Positions 8,076-16,348 of a stretch of 64,000 nt of DNA are shown here, piece after piece. Source of the DNA: JANXYW01 sp031400455 (GTDB lineage Bacteria; Chloroflexota; Dehalococcoidia; DSTF01; JACRBR01). The position numbers and the translations under genes were made by a program. The notes under the pieces were generated by a model. That model did not search any database and was not told the DNA's origin. It saw only the letters and a list, made by a program, of their open reading frames with translations. The DNA is taken from NCBI GenBank assembly GCA_031400455.1, contig JANNPX010000046.1, forward strand, positions 40,450 to 104,449, written 5' to 3'. Every line of letters begins with the position of its first letter. Positions within the stretch are counted from its first letter, which is position 1.

Positions 8076-9851
8076 ATGAGCCAGAGAGACGCGTTCTGGA
8101 ATAAGGTCACGGCACAACGGGTCAGCCGTCGCAGGGCACTGCAGATGGCGGGCGTGACGGGCGCAACCGCTGGGGCGATCGCCATCGTCGGCTGCGGCGG
8201 CGGCGATGACAAGGACAAGACGCCGGCGTCCGGCTCGCCGTCGGCCGGCAAGACCACCGTCAGTGATGGCACGCCGAAGCCCGGCGGCACCCTGCACGGC
8301 ACCGTCAGCCTCGTACTCGGAAAAGACCCCATGAAGGCGTCGTCGTTCCTGACGCACGCGCTCGCCTCGTACTCATACAGCCGACTGCTGCGCTTCAAGA
8401 CCGTCGTCGGCGAACTCGACCAGAAGGACTGGTACACGACGGAGATGGAGCTGGCGTCGAAGGTCGAGAACCCCGACCCGCTGACGTACATCATCACCCT
8501 GCGCGACGACGTGAAGTTCCACAACGTCCCGCCCGTAAACGGCCGCCAACTCGTCGGCGAGGACGTCGTCTACTCGTTCAACCGCTATCGCTCGATCTCG
8601 CCCAACAAGGGCAATATGGCGTTCGTCGACACGGTCACGGCCGCCGGCCAGGTCGTGACGTTCAAGCTCAAGGAGCCGTTCGGACTCTTCCTCAACCGGC
8701 TGGCATCATTCCAGGACCTCTGGATCATGCCGAAGGAATTCATCGAGGCGAGCGAGACCGCCAGCGAAGACAGCATGCTCGGGTCGGGACCGTTCCTCTT
8801 CGACAAGTACACGCCCAGCGTCGAGATGGCCTGGAAGAAGAACCCGGACTACTTCGAGAAGGACAGCGCCGGCAACCCGCTACCGTACCTCGATGCGGTG
8901 AACCTCGCCGTCATCACGGACCAGAACCAGGTGCTCTCGCAATTTGCGTCGGGCGCGCTCGACACGATTTCCGTGCCGCCCACGCTCGTCGAGTCTACGA
9001 AGAGCCAGGTTTCCGGGGCCGTGTTCGACCAGGCGCCCCGCAACATCCTCAGCATGATGATCTTCGAGCCGGCGTCGTACACGGCCGCCAAGCCGCCGTT
9101 CAACGACGATCGCGTACGGCGCGCGCTCTCGATGGCGATCAACCGCGACGCGTTGCTCAAGCGTGTGACGCCGGAGGGTGGTCTTTGGCCGAACATGCCG
9201 ATCAATGGCGGCTTTGGCGAGAGCTGGTGGCTCGACCCGCAGGGCAGCGAGATCGGCGCGGCCGGCGCGAACTACAAGTACAACGTCACCGAGGCGAAGG
9301 CGCTGCTGAGCGCCGCGGGCTTCGCGGACGGCTTTGAAGTGCCAATGCACTTCGCCAGCACTGTCTACTCGACGGTCGTGCCGTACTACCCCATCGTGAA
9401 GGACGGGCTCACGGCCCTCTTCGCGCAGGTCGGCATCAAAGTGAAGGAAGTGCCGGAAGAGTACGGCACGTACATCGGCACCACGTTCGCCGGCCAGTTC
9501 GACGGCATGGCCTTCAGCCTCGAATCGGTGTTCAGCGACATCGCCGCGTACTGGCAGAACATGTTCAACTCGAAGGAGAACGGCGCCGGACGCAACCACT
9601 CCAGCGTTAACGACACGGAGTTGCAGGCGAACATCAAGAAGATGCTCGCGGCGCAGTCGCTGGACGAGATCCAGAAGCAGAACTTTGAGCTGCAGAAGTA
9701 CACGTCCTCGAAGATGTACTACGTGCCTGTGGTCACGCCCGTCGAGTTCGCAGCGCGCGCGCCGAAGCTCAAGGGCGTACTGAACACCACCGGTCCGACC
9801 ACATACGCGGTCGGCACCGAGGGTGCGCTGAAGAACTGGCTCTCCGCCTAG
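8076..9851 (+). CDS. ABC transporter substrate-binding lipoprotein, peptide (SBP_bac_5) type
   Basis: The 591-residue protein starts with a twin-arginine-like signal (SRRRALQMAGVTGATAGAIA) ending in the lipobox AIVGC, so it is probably exported folded and lipid-anchored. The mature part shows family 5 binding-protein features: a TLRDDVKFHNVPPVNGR strand, VVYSFNRY, DRVRRALSMAINRDALL and EAKALLSAAGF. Family 5 proteins bind peptides, nickel, opines or sugars, and the ligand cannot be read here. Two DppB/DppC-like permeases follow. No ATPase gene follows within the window, so the ATP-binding subunits must be encoded elsewhere. Confidence 0.92.
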   Translation: MSQRDAFWNKVTAQRVSRRRALQMAGVTGATAGAIAIVGCGGGDDKDKTPASGSPSAGKTTVSDGTPKPGGTLHGTVSLVLGKDPMKASSFLTHALASYSYSRLLRFKTVVGELDQKDWYTTEMELASKVENPDPLTYIITLRDDVKFHNVPPVNGRQLVGEDVVYSFNRYRSISPNKGNMAFVDTVTAAGQVVTFKLKEPFGLFLNRLASFQDLWIMPKEFIEASETASEDSMLGSGPFLFDKYTPSVEMAWKKNPDYFEKDSAGNPLPYLDAVNLAVITDQNQVLSQFASGALDTISVPPTLVESTKSQVSGAVFDQAPRNILSMMIFEPASYTAAKPPFNDDRVRRALSMAINRDALLKRVTPEGGLWPNMPINGGFGESWWLDPQGSEIGAAGANYKYNVTEAKALLSAAGFADGFEVPMHFASTVYSTVVPYYPIVKDGLTALFAQVGIKVKEVPEEYGTYIGTTFAGQFDGMAFSLESVFSDIAAYWQNMFNSKENGAGRNHSSVNDTELQANIKKMLAAQSLDEIQKQNFELQKYTSSKMYYVPVVTPVEFAARAPKLKGVLNTTGPTTYAVGTEGALKNWLSA

Positions 9852-9929
9852 CGCTCGCGGAGGCGAACAACGAACTCACGCGCGGCGGCCGTTTCAGTTA
9901 CGGCCGCCGCGCACTCCAAGGCGTGACGC

Positions 9930-10961
9930 ATGCAGCAATACATCTTCAAACGCCTGCTCCTCGCGATCCCGACACTCATCGGTGTTTCGATGATCGTCTT
10001 CTTCATGCTGCGCGTCCTCCCCGGCGATGTCGTCCAGCAAATCGCCGGCGACAACGAGGTGACTCCGGAGTTGCGGGCGAGCATTGAAGAGGACCTCGGT
10101 CTAAACAAACCCGCCTTCTTCGTGACGTTCAAGAAGGATTTCCCGCAGTTCGCCGAGTTCCACTCGAGTAGCCAGTACGTTGAGTGGCTGGGCGGCATCG
10201 TACGGTTCGATTTCGGGCGCTCGCTCCGTGATCGCGGGTCGATCAGCGATCGACTGAGCCGCGCGCTGCCAACGACAATGGAGATGGCGATCCTCGCGAT
10301 TCTGGTCTCGCTTCTGATCGCAATTCCGATTGGAGTGCTCTCCGCCGTCAGGCAAGACTCCATCGCCGACTATCTGGCACGGAGCCTGTCCATCGGGTTT
10401 CTTGCGATACCGTCGTTCTGGCTCGGCACGATGATCATCGTCTACTCGTCGCTCTGGTTCACCGTGTCGACGCCCCCACCGTCTGAGTACAGGCAGATCT
10501 GGGAGGACCCGTACGCGAACCTCAAGTTCCTCATCTTCCCATTCGGCTACTTCATCCCGGTAGGACCGTCCGTCCTGTTGGGTGTCAGCCTGTCGGGGAC
10601 CGTGATGCGGCTCATGCGCACGCAGATGCTGGAGGTCTTGCGCCAGGATTACGTGCGCACAGCGTGGGCGAAAGGGTTGCGGGAGCGCAGCGTACTCACC
10701 GGTCACGCGATGAAGAACGCGATGATCCCCGTTGTGACAGTCGTCGGTTTGCAAGTGCCGATCGTCGTCGGTGGAAGCGTGATCGTAGAAAGCATCTACA
10801 ACGTGCCCGGAATCGGGCAATGGTTCTTCCAGGCGATAGGGTTCCGCGACTACACCGCGGTGCAGGCGATCGCGATGCTGGCCGCCGTCGCCGTCGTGCT
10901 GTCAAATCTTGTGGTTGATGTGGCATACGCCTACCTCGACCCGCGGATCAGGTACAGTTGA
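9930..10961 (+). CDS. ABC transporter permease, DppB/OppB type
   Basis: The 343-residue membrane protein has the DppB layout: a first helix (FKRLLLAIPTLIGVSMIVFFMLRVLPGD), a large external loop, then five helices. The cytoplasmic EAA loop for docking the ATPase reads DYVRTAWAKGLRERSV followed by HAMKNAMIPVVTVVG. The loop before helix two is longer than in typical DppB (a charged stretch at about residues 60-95). Its stop TGA overlaps the next start by one base. It should form the pore together with the following permease. Confidence 0.93.
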   Translation: MQQYIFKRLLLAIPTLIGVSMIVFFMLRVLPGDVVQQIAGDNEVTPELRASIEEDLGLNKPAFFVTFKKDFPQFAEFHSSSQYVEWLGGIVRFDFGRSLRDRGSISDRLSRALPTTMEMAILAILVSLLIAIPIGVLSAVRQDSIADYLARSLSIGFLAIPSFWLGTMIIVYSSLWFTVSTPPPSEYRQIWEDPYANLKFLIFPFGYFIPVGPSVLLGVSLSGTVMRLMRTQMLEVLRQDYVRTAWAKGLRERSVLTGHAMKNAMIPVVTVVGLQVPIVVGGSVIVESIYNVPGIGQWFFQAIGFRDYTAVQAIAMLAAVAVVLSNLVVDVAYAYLDPRIRYS

Positions 10962-11923
10962 TGGCAAGCTCCGCCGAAGTTCCAGTCCTGTCGCACGACC
11001 CCGTCCTCACCGAACGGCGAACGGGCCTGTCGCAGTGGCCGCGCGGCATCTGGCGGTTCAGTCGGCGCAAGCCGCTAGGCGCCTTCGGCGGCTTGATCGT
11101 CGTCGTCATGCTCTTCATCTCGATCTTCGTCGACGCCGCGCTAGTGGGCAGCGACAGCCCGCTGCTCGCGCCCACCGGCTACAACGAGCAGGTGTTCGGC
11201 GAGGAAAACCTCGGCCGTTCGCTCGGGCACCCGTTGGGCACCGACAAGAACGGCATCGATATCTTCAGCCGCATCCTTTACGGTATTCGCATATCGGCCC
11301 TGATCGGGTTGAGCGGCGTGGCCATCGCCGTACTGCTGTCGATGCTGCTCGGCACGGTGTCGGGCTATTACGGCGGTTGGGCAGACACGATCATCCAGCG
11401 CTTCGTCGACGTCATCTTAGCGATACCACCGATCATCTTGCTCATCTACGGGCTCACCGCGTTCACAGCGCGTTCGGGTCCCTATGTCCGGATGTTGGGC
11501 ATCATTCTGATCATCGGATTCATCGTCGCAATGGGTTCCGCGCGCGTCATCCGCGGGGCCGCGATCGCCACGGCGAACAACCAGTACGTCGATGCGGCGC
11601 GCACGATCGGCGCGACGAATGCGCGCATCATCGCCCGGCATATCGTCCCCAACGTCGTGCCCGTCGCGATCGTGCTCGCCACGGTCAACGTCGGCGCCGT
11701 CATTCTCGCCGAAGCCGCGATCAGCTTCCTCGGTTACGGCATCCCGCCGCCGTACCCGTCGCTCGGCGGCATGCTCAACCAAGCCGGCTCAGGGGAGTTT
11801 CGTGCCCATCCCGAACAGGCGATCTGGCCCGGCGTTGCGATCGCCCTGCTGGTCTACGGCTTCAACATGTTCGGCGACGCCCTCCGCGATGTCCTCGACC
11901 CCCGCCTCCGCGGCGGCCGCTGA
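10961..11923 (+). CDS. ABC transporter permease, DppC/OppC type
   Basis: ATG at 10961 shares its A with the stop of the preceding permease (TGATG), a coupled arrangement; a TTG just before it is less likely. The 320-residue product has the N-terminal OppC helix (PLGAFGGLIVVVMLFISIFVDAAL), the conserved HPLGTDKNGIDIFSRILYG, and the EAA loop YVDAARTIGATNARIIARHI followed by VPNVVPVAIVLATVNVG. The C-terminal AIWPGVAIALLVYGFNMFGD closes the family pattern. It completes the transmembrane heterodimer of the importer. Confidence 0.94.
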   Translation: MASSAEVPVLSHDPVLTERRTGLSQWPRGIWRFSRRKPLGAFGGLIVVVMLFISIFVDAALVGSDSPLLAPTGYNEQVFGEENLGRSLGHPLGTDKNGIDIFSRILYGIRISALIGLSGVAIAVLLSMLLGTVSGYYGGWADTIIQRFVDVILAIPPIILLIYGLTAFTARSGPYVRMLGIILIIGFIVAMGSARVIRGAAIATANNQYVDAARTIGATNARIIARHIVPNVVPVAIVLATVNVGAVILAEAAISFLGYGIPPPYPSLGGMLNQAGSGEFRAHPEQAIWPGVAIALLVYGFNMFGDALRDVLDPRLRGGR

Positions 11924-11948
11924 CCGAACCAAGAAGCAGCAAGAGCAG

Positions 11949-12340
11949 CCTGCGAGCACACCCGACGTAGCGGAGGAGCTTCAGCTCCGGCTAACGCCCT
12001 GCCATACATCATCGTCCTCGTGAAGACGCGAAGCGTGTGGGATAGCCGCCCCCGGCCGTCCGGTCCGCCGTTAGACGAGGAGCATCGTAGGGGCACTCCG
12101 TAGAGTGCCCAAGTCCGGCGCAGCCGGACCAACGCGGCGCACCCATCGCCTGCGAGCACACCCGACGTAGCGGAGGAGCTTCAGCTCCGGCTAACGCCCT
12201 GCCATACATCATCGTCCTCGTGAAGACGCGAAGCGTGTGGGATAGCCGTCCCCGGCTGTCCGGTCCGCCGTTAGACGAGGATCATCGTAGGGGCACTCCG
12301 TAGAGCGCCCAAGTCCGGTGCAGCCCAACCGACGCAGCAC
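11949..12340. repeat. Two tandem copies of a 200-bp intergenic repeat
   Basis: Copy 1 starts at 11949 and copy 2 at 12149, with period exactly 200 bp and only scattered substitutions until about 12340. Each unit contains GGAGCTTCAGCTCC (first at 11975-11988), a stretch like GACGCGAAGCGTG followed by an AGCCG...CGGCT hairpin, and GTAGGGGCACTCC with a complementary arm. The unit is thus a composite of three palindromic families that also occur singly elsewhere in the window. No gene is present from 11924 to 12432. Confidence 0.9.
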
Positions 12341-12399
12341 GCTCCCGCACCCGAAGAGACTCGATCGCGTGCGCTCACGCCGACGCGAGCGACGTGAAG

Positions 12400-12425
12400 T
12401 ACCCGCGGAACTTCCGTTCCGCCCC
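12400..12425. repeat. Single palindromic repeat, GGAGCTTCAGCTCC-like family (variant)
   Basis: TACCCGCGGAACTTCCGTTC and the following bases copy the TACCCGCGGAGCTTCAGCTC element found in valS and near 37.2 kb. Matching changes in both arms preserve the stem. It lies just past the end of the fibronectin-like gene. Confidence 0.7.
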
Positions 12426-12432
12426 GGGCGGC

Positions 12433-12846
12433 CTACTCCGCCACTACCGGCGGAGCTACCGCCGTCGGCGCAACAACCGGCGCCGCGCACGCCGCCACAA
12501 ACGACCCCTTAGCCACCATCTTCCACTTCCCGCCAGCCAGCGTGTTGACCCGGAAGTAGTACTTCACCCCGGCCGTCAGACCGCCAACCGAGAACGTGTT
12601 CTGCGCCGGCGGCAGCGGCCCGTGCCCCTGATACCACCCGAGCGGGTACCCCGGATCGAGGCCAAGATCCACCCATGTCTGCTCCGCGTCAGCCGCAGAG
12701 GCGCGCCACGCGAACGACGCGCTAACGCCTGCCGCGTCACACGCTTGCGCAACGTACGCCGACGCCGTACGCGGCCGGTCAGGCTGGTGCGTATACAGGA
12801 AGAAGCCCAGCGCGATGATGCCGGGAAGAAACAGTTTGCCAAGCAC
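12433..12846 (-). CDS. Secreted or membrane-anchored fibronectin type III-like protein
   Basis: The 137-residue product starts with GTG at 12846 and has an N-terminal membrane segment (FLPGIIALGFFLYTH). A single beta-sandwich-like domain follows, containing VSASFAWRASAADAEQTWVDLG, YQGHGPLPPAQNTF and SVGGLTAGVKYYFRVNTL. The last motif is typical of fibronectin type III strands F and G. The tail is Ala/Pro/Val-rich. It probably sits outside the cell and mediates binding, but the partner is unknown. The ribosome-binding site is buried in the stem of a structured leader (12851-12926), suggesting translational control. Confidence 0.7.
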   Translation of the reverse strand: MLGKLFLPGIIALGFFLYTHQPDRPRTASAYVAQACDAAGVSASFAWRASAADAEQTWVDLGLDPGYPLGWYQGHGPLPPAQNTFSVGGLTAGVKYYFRVNTLAGGKWKMVAKGSFVAACAAPVVAPTAVAPPVVAE

Positions 12847-12850
12847 CGAT

Positions 12851-12926
12851 GCGGATCCCCCTTCAGAGGATGATCGGCGTCAGACGCACGGGGTGGCAAA
12901 GGTGGCAGCACCCAAGCGGGATCCGC
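12851..12926 (-). promoter_or_regulatory. Structured leader with 9-bp closing stem that covers the ribosome-binding site
   Basis: On the minus strand GCGGATCCC (12926-12918) pairs perfectly with GGGATCCGC (12859-12851). The enclosed bases can form GGGTG/CACCC and GCGT/ACGC hairpins. The only purine-rich ribosome-binding site for the gene starting at 12846 (AAGGGGG) overlaps the 3' arm of the stem. This is riboswitch-like geometry, but the sequence matches no class I recognise. Confidence 0.45.
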
Positions 12927-12962
12927 CGAGCCATCTGCGGATCGAGAGATCGCGATTGTCAC

Positions 12963-13024
12963 GTAGCGTGGACTTCAGTCCGCGCGGTCGTGCACGTTCG
13001 TTGTAGGGGCGGCGCTCGCCCCGT
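12963..13024. repeat. Two adjacent intergenic palindromes
   Basis: GTAGCGTGGACTTCAGTCCG (from 12963) belongs to the GTAGCGCGGGCTTTTCAGCCC-like family. GTAGGGGCGGCGCTCGCCCC (from 13001) belongs to the GTAGGGGC family. Both are stem-loops in the gap between valS and the fibronectin-like gene and may help end valS transcription. Confidence 0.65.
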
Positions 13025-13044
13025 CCGGTGCTACGCGACGGTGC

Positions 13045-16000
13045 CTACTCGGGCAACTCCGCGAGACTCGCCCGCAACCCGTCGACCCGCGTGCGCACTG
13101 TCGCCAGCCGCTCTTCCTCCGCGGCGACAACCTTCTCCGGCGCCTTCGAGCGGAACTGCTCGTTCGCCAGCTTCGTCTCGATGCGGCCCGCTTCCGCCTC
13201 CGCATCAGCGATGAGCTTCTGCAGCCGCGCGCGCTCCGCCTCGACATCGAACAGCCCCATGAGCGGCACGATCACCGTGATGCCTTCAAGCACAGCCGTC
13301 GCCACCTGATCCTTCGGCGCGTCGCCGATGTCGCCGATGATGTGCAGCGGCCGCGCCCGCCCCAGCATCTCGATGTACGGGGCCCCGGCCTCGAGCACGC
13401 CGCGCGCGCCATCCGCCACCACGTACGCCTCGATGAACTTCGCCGGCTCGACCTTCTTCTCGGCGCGGATATTGCGGATCGCCCGCACCACGTCGATCAG
13501 CATCTCCATCTCGCGCTCGGCCGCCGGATCGCTGAACCCGCTCTCGCCGCGCGGGTACGCCGCGATGATCAGCGCATCCTCTTCGATGCCCGCGATTTTC
13601 GCCGTCAGCGCCTGCCACAACTCTTCCGTCACGAACGGCATCACGGGGTGGAGCAGACGCAGGCTGCGCTCCAGCACGTACGCCAGCACCGGCAGCGGCG
13701 AAGGCCCCGCATCGCCCGCGACCGGCTGTACCCGCGGAGCTTCAGCTCCGCCCGATCCCCGATCCGCGTCAGCCGCGCCCGTGAGTACCCGCGGAGCTTC
13801 AGCTCCGCCCGGTCCCCGGACCAAACCAGACGCGCCGTCACCGCTCGTGCCCCGCACCCGCACCTTCGCGATCTCGATGTACCAGTCCGCGAACTCGCTC
13901 CAGACGAACTCGTACACCTGCCGCGCCGCCTCGCCCAGCTCGAACTTCCGCATCAGTTCGTCGACGCTGCGTGATAGCCCCTCCACGCGCGAGAGGATCC
14001 AGCGGTCCTCAAGTGGGAGGTCCGATATCGGGCCGCCAAGATCGATCGGCGCGACGTTCGTGTCGCCGATCATCGAGATTACGAATCGCGTGGCGTTCCA
14101 CAGCTTGTTGGCGAAGTTGCGTCCCATCTCGACGCGCTGCTCCGACAGCTTCATGTCGTTGCCGGGGCCGCTCGACGTGATCAGCGTGTAGCGCAGCGCG
14201 TCGGCGCCGTACTTCTCGACGACCTCCAGCGGGTCGACGCCCGTCCCGAGCGACTTGCTCATGCGCTGGCCGAACTCGTTGCGCACCGTGCCATGCAGGT
14301 ACACGGTGGAGTACGGAATGTCCCCCAGGTTGTAGAGCCCGAGCATGATCATCCGCGACACCCACAGAAAGATGATGTCGTAGCCCGTCTCCATCACCGA
14401 CGTCGGGTACCAGTACTTCAGCTCCGGCGTCTGCTCCGGCCATCCGAGCGTGGAGAACGGCCACAGGCCCGAGGAGAACCACGTGTCCAGCACGTCGTTC
14501 TCCTGCAGCAGGTTGCCGCCGCCCGTTGGTGATTGTTCTGGCGTTTCGATCGAGACGATCGGCGTCGCGTCGACGCCCGTCCATGTCGCGTAGCGGAGGA
14601 TTGTCTCACGTGAAACACCCGAACGCAGCATCTCGTTGTACGTCGCGACGCGCGGCGGCGCCTTGCTGTCACGCTGATCCGGCAGCGTGACGATGATGTT
14701 GTCGCCGTCTTCATCGGCGCTGTACCAGACGGGGATGCGGTGCCCCCACCAGAGTTGGCGGCTGACGCACCAGTCGCGGATGTTCTCCATCCAGTTCAGA
14801 TAGATGCGCTCGAAGCGATCCGGCACGAACCTGATGCGGCCTTCGCGCACGACATCGATGCCCGGCTTCGCCAGCGGTCCCATCGTCACGAACCACTGCC
14901 ACGACATCAGCGGCTCGATCACGGTGTGGCAGCGAGAGCACGTGCTGATCTGCAGCGTGTGCGGCTCCGTCTTCTTGAGGTAGCCCAGTTCTTCGAGGTC
15001 ACGCAACATCGTCGCCCGCGCCTCGTACCGGTCGCTGCCCTCGTACGGCCCGGCCTCCGCGTTCATCGTCGCGTCCTTGTTCATCACGTTGATGATGGGC
15101 AGGCTGTGGCGCTGGCCGATCTCGAAGTCAGTCGGGTCGTGGCCCGGCGTCACCTTCACGGCGCCCGTGCCGAACTCCATCTCGATCGCTTCGTCCGCCA
15201 GCACCGGGATCTCGCGCAGGATCACGGGCAGCATCACGGTGCGCCCGATCCACGACGTGTAGCGCTCGTCCTTCGGGTTCACGGCCACCGCCGTGTCACC
15301 GACGTAGGTCTCCGGTCTCGTGGTGGCGACGGTAATGTGCTCGCCCGTCAGTCGCGGCGAACCGTCGGCGTTCTTGCCGTCGACCACGGGGTAGCGGATG
15401 TACCAGAGATTCCCTTGTTGCTCCTCGTGCTCTACTTCAAGGTCGCTGAGCGCGGTGCGGCAGCGCGGGCACCAGTTGATCAACCGCTCGCCGCGGTAGA
15501 TCAGCCCGTCGTCGAACATCTTCTTGAACGTTGCGCGCACCGCCCGTTGCGGCGTGTCATCGAGCGTGAAGACTTCGCTCGACCAGTCAGCCGACGCGCC
15601 AAGGCGGCGGTGCTGGTTGCTGATGATCGGGCGCACCCGCTCCACCCACGTCCAGACGCGCCTCTCGAACTCCTCGCGCCCCAGGTCGTGGCGCGTCATC
15701 CCTTCCTTCGCGAGCTGCTTCTCGACGACGTTCTGCGTCGCGATGCCCGCGTGATCGACGCCCGGCACCCACAACGTCGGGTCGCCGAGCATGCGGTGCC
15801 AGCGGATCAGGATGTCCTCGACCGTGTCCGTCAGCGCATGCCCGATGTGCAGCTCTCCGGTGACGTTCGGCGGCGGCATGATGATGCAGAACGGATCGCG
15901 CGCCGCCGCGGTCGTGCCCGGCTCTGGGATGCGCCCTTTGAAGTAGCCGCGCGTCTCCCAGAACTGGTAGACGCGGTCCTCAGTCGCCTGCGGCTCGTAC

Positions 16001-16053
16001 GCCTTGGCCATCGGTTGCCGGTCGTCGGTCGTCGGTCGTCGGTCGTCGGTCAT
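13045..16053 (-). CDS. valS: Valyl-tRNA synthetase with a repeat-derived insertion
   Basis: This class Ia enzyme charges tRNA-Val with valine. The HIGH motif is NVTGELHIGHAL (about residues 64-78). The editing domain includes the conserved TTRPET. The KMSKS motif is GQRMSKSLGTG (about residue 597), followed by the anticodon-binding domain and a C-terminal coiled coil. The 1002 residues exceed the usual ~880-900. Part of the excess is an insertion at about residues 732-785 made of two copies of a dispersed palindromic repeat (GGAEAPRV twice). The first 14 residues come from a short tandem repeat (GTCGGTC type), and the real start may be ATG at 16011 (MAKAYEP). A leader terminator-like hairpin lies upstream. 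Confidence 0.97.
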   Translation of the reverse strand: MTDDRRPTTDDRQPMAKAYEPQATEDRVYQFWETRGYFKGRIPEPGTTAAARDPFCIIMPPPNVTGELHIGHALTDTVEDILIRWHRMLGDPTLWVPGVDHAGIATQNVVEKQLAKEGMTRHDLGREEFERRVWTWVERVRPIISNQHRRLGASADWSSEVFTLDDTPQRAVRATFKKMFDDGLIYRGERLINWCPRCRTALSDLEVEHEEQQGNLWYIRYPVVDGKNADGSPRLTGEHITVATTRPETYVGDTAVAVNPKDERYTSWIGRTVMLPVILREIPVLADEAIEMEFGTGAVKVTPGHDPTDFEIGQRHSLPIINVMNKDATMNAEAGPYEGSDRYEARATMLRDLEELGYLKKTEPHTLQISTCSRCHTVIEPLMSWQWFVTMGPLAKPGIDVVREGRIRFVPDRFERIYLNWMENIRDWCVSRQLWWGHRIPVWYSADEDGDNIIVTLPDQRDSKAPPRVATYNEMLRSGVSRETILRYATWTGVDATPIVSIETPEQSPTGGGNLLQENDVLDTWFSSGLWPFSTLGWPEQTPELKYWYPTSVMETGYDIIFLWVSRMIMLGLYNLGDIPYSTVYLHGTVRNEFGQRMSKSLGTGVDPLEVVEKYGADALRYTLITSSGPGNDMKLSEQRVEMGRNFANKLWNATRFVISMIGDTNVAPIDLGGPISDLPLEDRWILSRVEGLSRSVDELMRKFELGEAARQVYEFVWSEFADWYIEIAKVRVRGTSGDGASGLVRGPGGAEAPRVLTGAADADRGSGGAEAPRVQPVAGDAGPSPLPVLAYVLERSLRLLHPVMPFVTEELWQALTAKIAGIEEDALIIAAYPRGESGFSDPAAEREMEMLIDVVRAIRNIRAEKKVEPAKFIEAYVVADGARGVLEAGAPYIEMLGRARPLHIIGDIGDAPKDQVATAVLEGITVIVPLMGLFDVEAERARLQKLIADAEAEAGRIETKLANEQFRSKAPEKVVAAEEERLATVRTRVDGLRASLAELPE
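13728..13812. repeat. Two palindromic repeats inserted in frame in valS
   Basis: The elements at 13728-13754 and 13785-13812 both read TACCCGCGGAGCTTCAGCTC and beyond. They match the intergenic copies near 37.2-37.5 kb. They lie within the valS reading frame without breaking it, and each encodes GGAEAPRV on the coding strand. Confidence 0.9.
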
Positions 16054-16078
16054 CCGTCAGGTTCCTGTCGTCGAGGCA

Positions 16079-16106
16079 CGAAAATGCCCCGAACGATGTT
16101 CGGGGC
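16079..16106 (-). terminator. Intrinsic terminator or attenuator in the valS leader
   Basis: On the minus strand GCCCCGAAC (16106-16098), loop ATC and GTTCGGGGC (16094-16086) form a 9-bp stem. ATTTTCG follows directly, about 25 bases before the valS start. Aminoacyl-tRNA synthetase genes are often controlled by T-box attenuators that end in such a hairpin. I could not find the T-box core (GGTGGTACCGCG), so the sensing part is unproven. Confidence 0.5.
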
Positions 16107-16282
16107 TCGTAGCCGGTGCGCGCGTCGGCGTCCGGTCAACGAGCCTGTCGTACCGGTACTACTACACTGCTGGCCGCATTCGGAGTAGTCATCGCAGCAT
16201 CGTAGCCCATGCGCCGCGGATGGCGCTATCGGGGAGGTGGCGAGTATCGCGCCAGTTCTCCGCCGGAGGTCCGAAGTGGCGC

Positions 16283-16312
16283 TTGACAGCCTCTGCCGCA
16301 CGGAGCTAGTCT
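16283..16312 (+). promoter_or_regulatory. Promoter of the copper operon
   Basis: TTGACA (16283-16288), an 18-base spacer and TAGTCT (16307-16312) place transcription start near 16319, at the edge of the CsoR-type operator. Confidence 0.65.
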
Positions 16313-16319
16313 GGATCAG

Positions 16320-16337
16320 ACCCCTACCCAGGGGGTA
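16320..16337 (+). promoter_or_regulatory. Probable CsoR operator
   Basis: ACCCCTACCCAGGGGGTA is a GC-rich pseudo-palindrome with ACCCC and GGGGT arms, the pattern bound by CsoR-family copper sensors. It covers the predicted transcription start, so bound apo-CsoR would block the operon until Cu(I) releases it. Confidence 0.65.
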
Positions 16338-16348
16338 TGGGAGGGCGA

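Noticed and set aside
12851..12926. Assignment of the leader to a cyclic-di-GMP or cobalamin riboswitch
   Set aside because: The conserved bases of those classes are not present. Only the stem geometry is supported.
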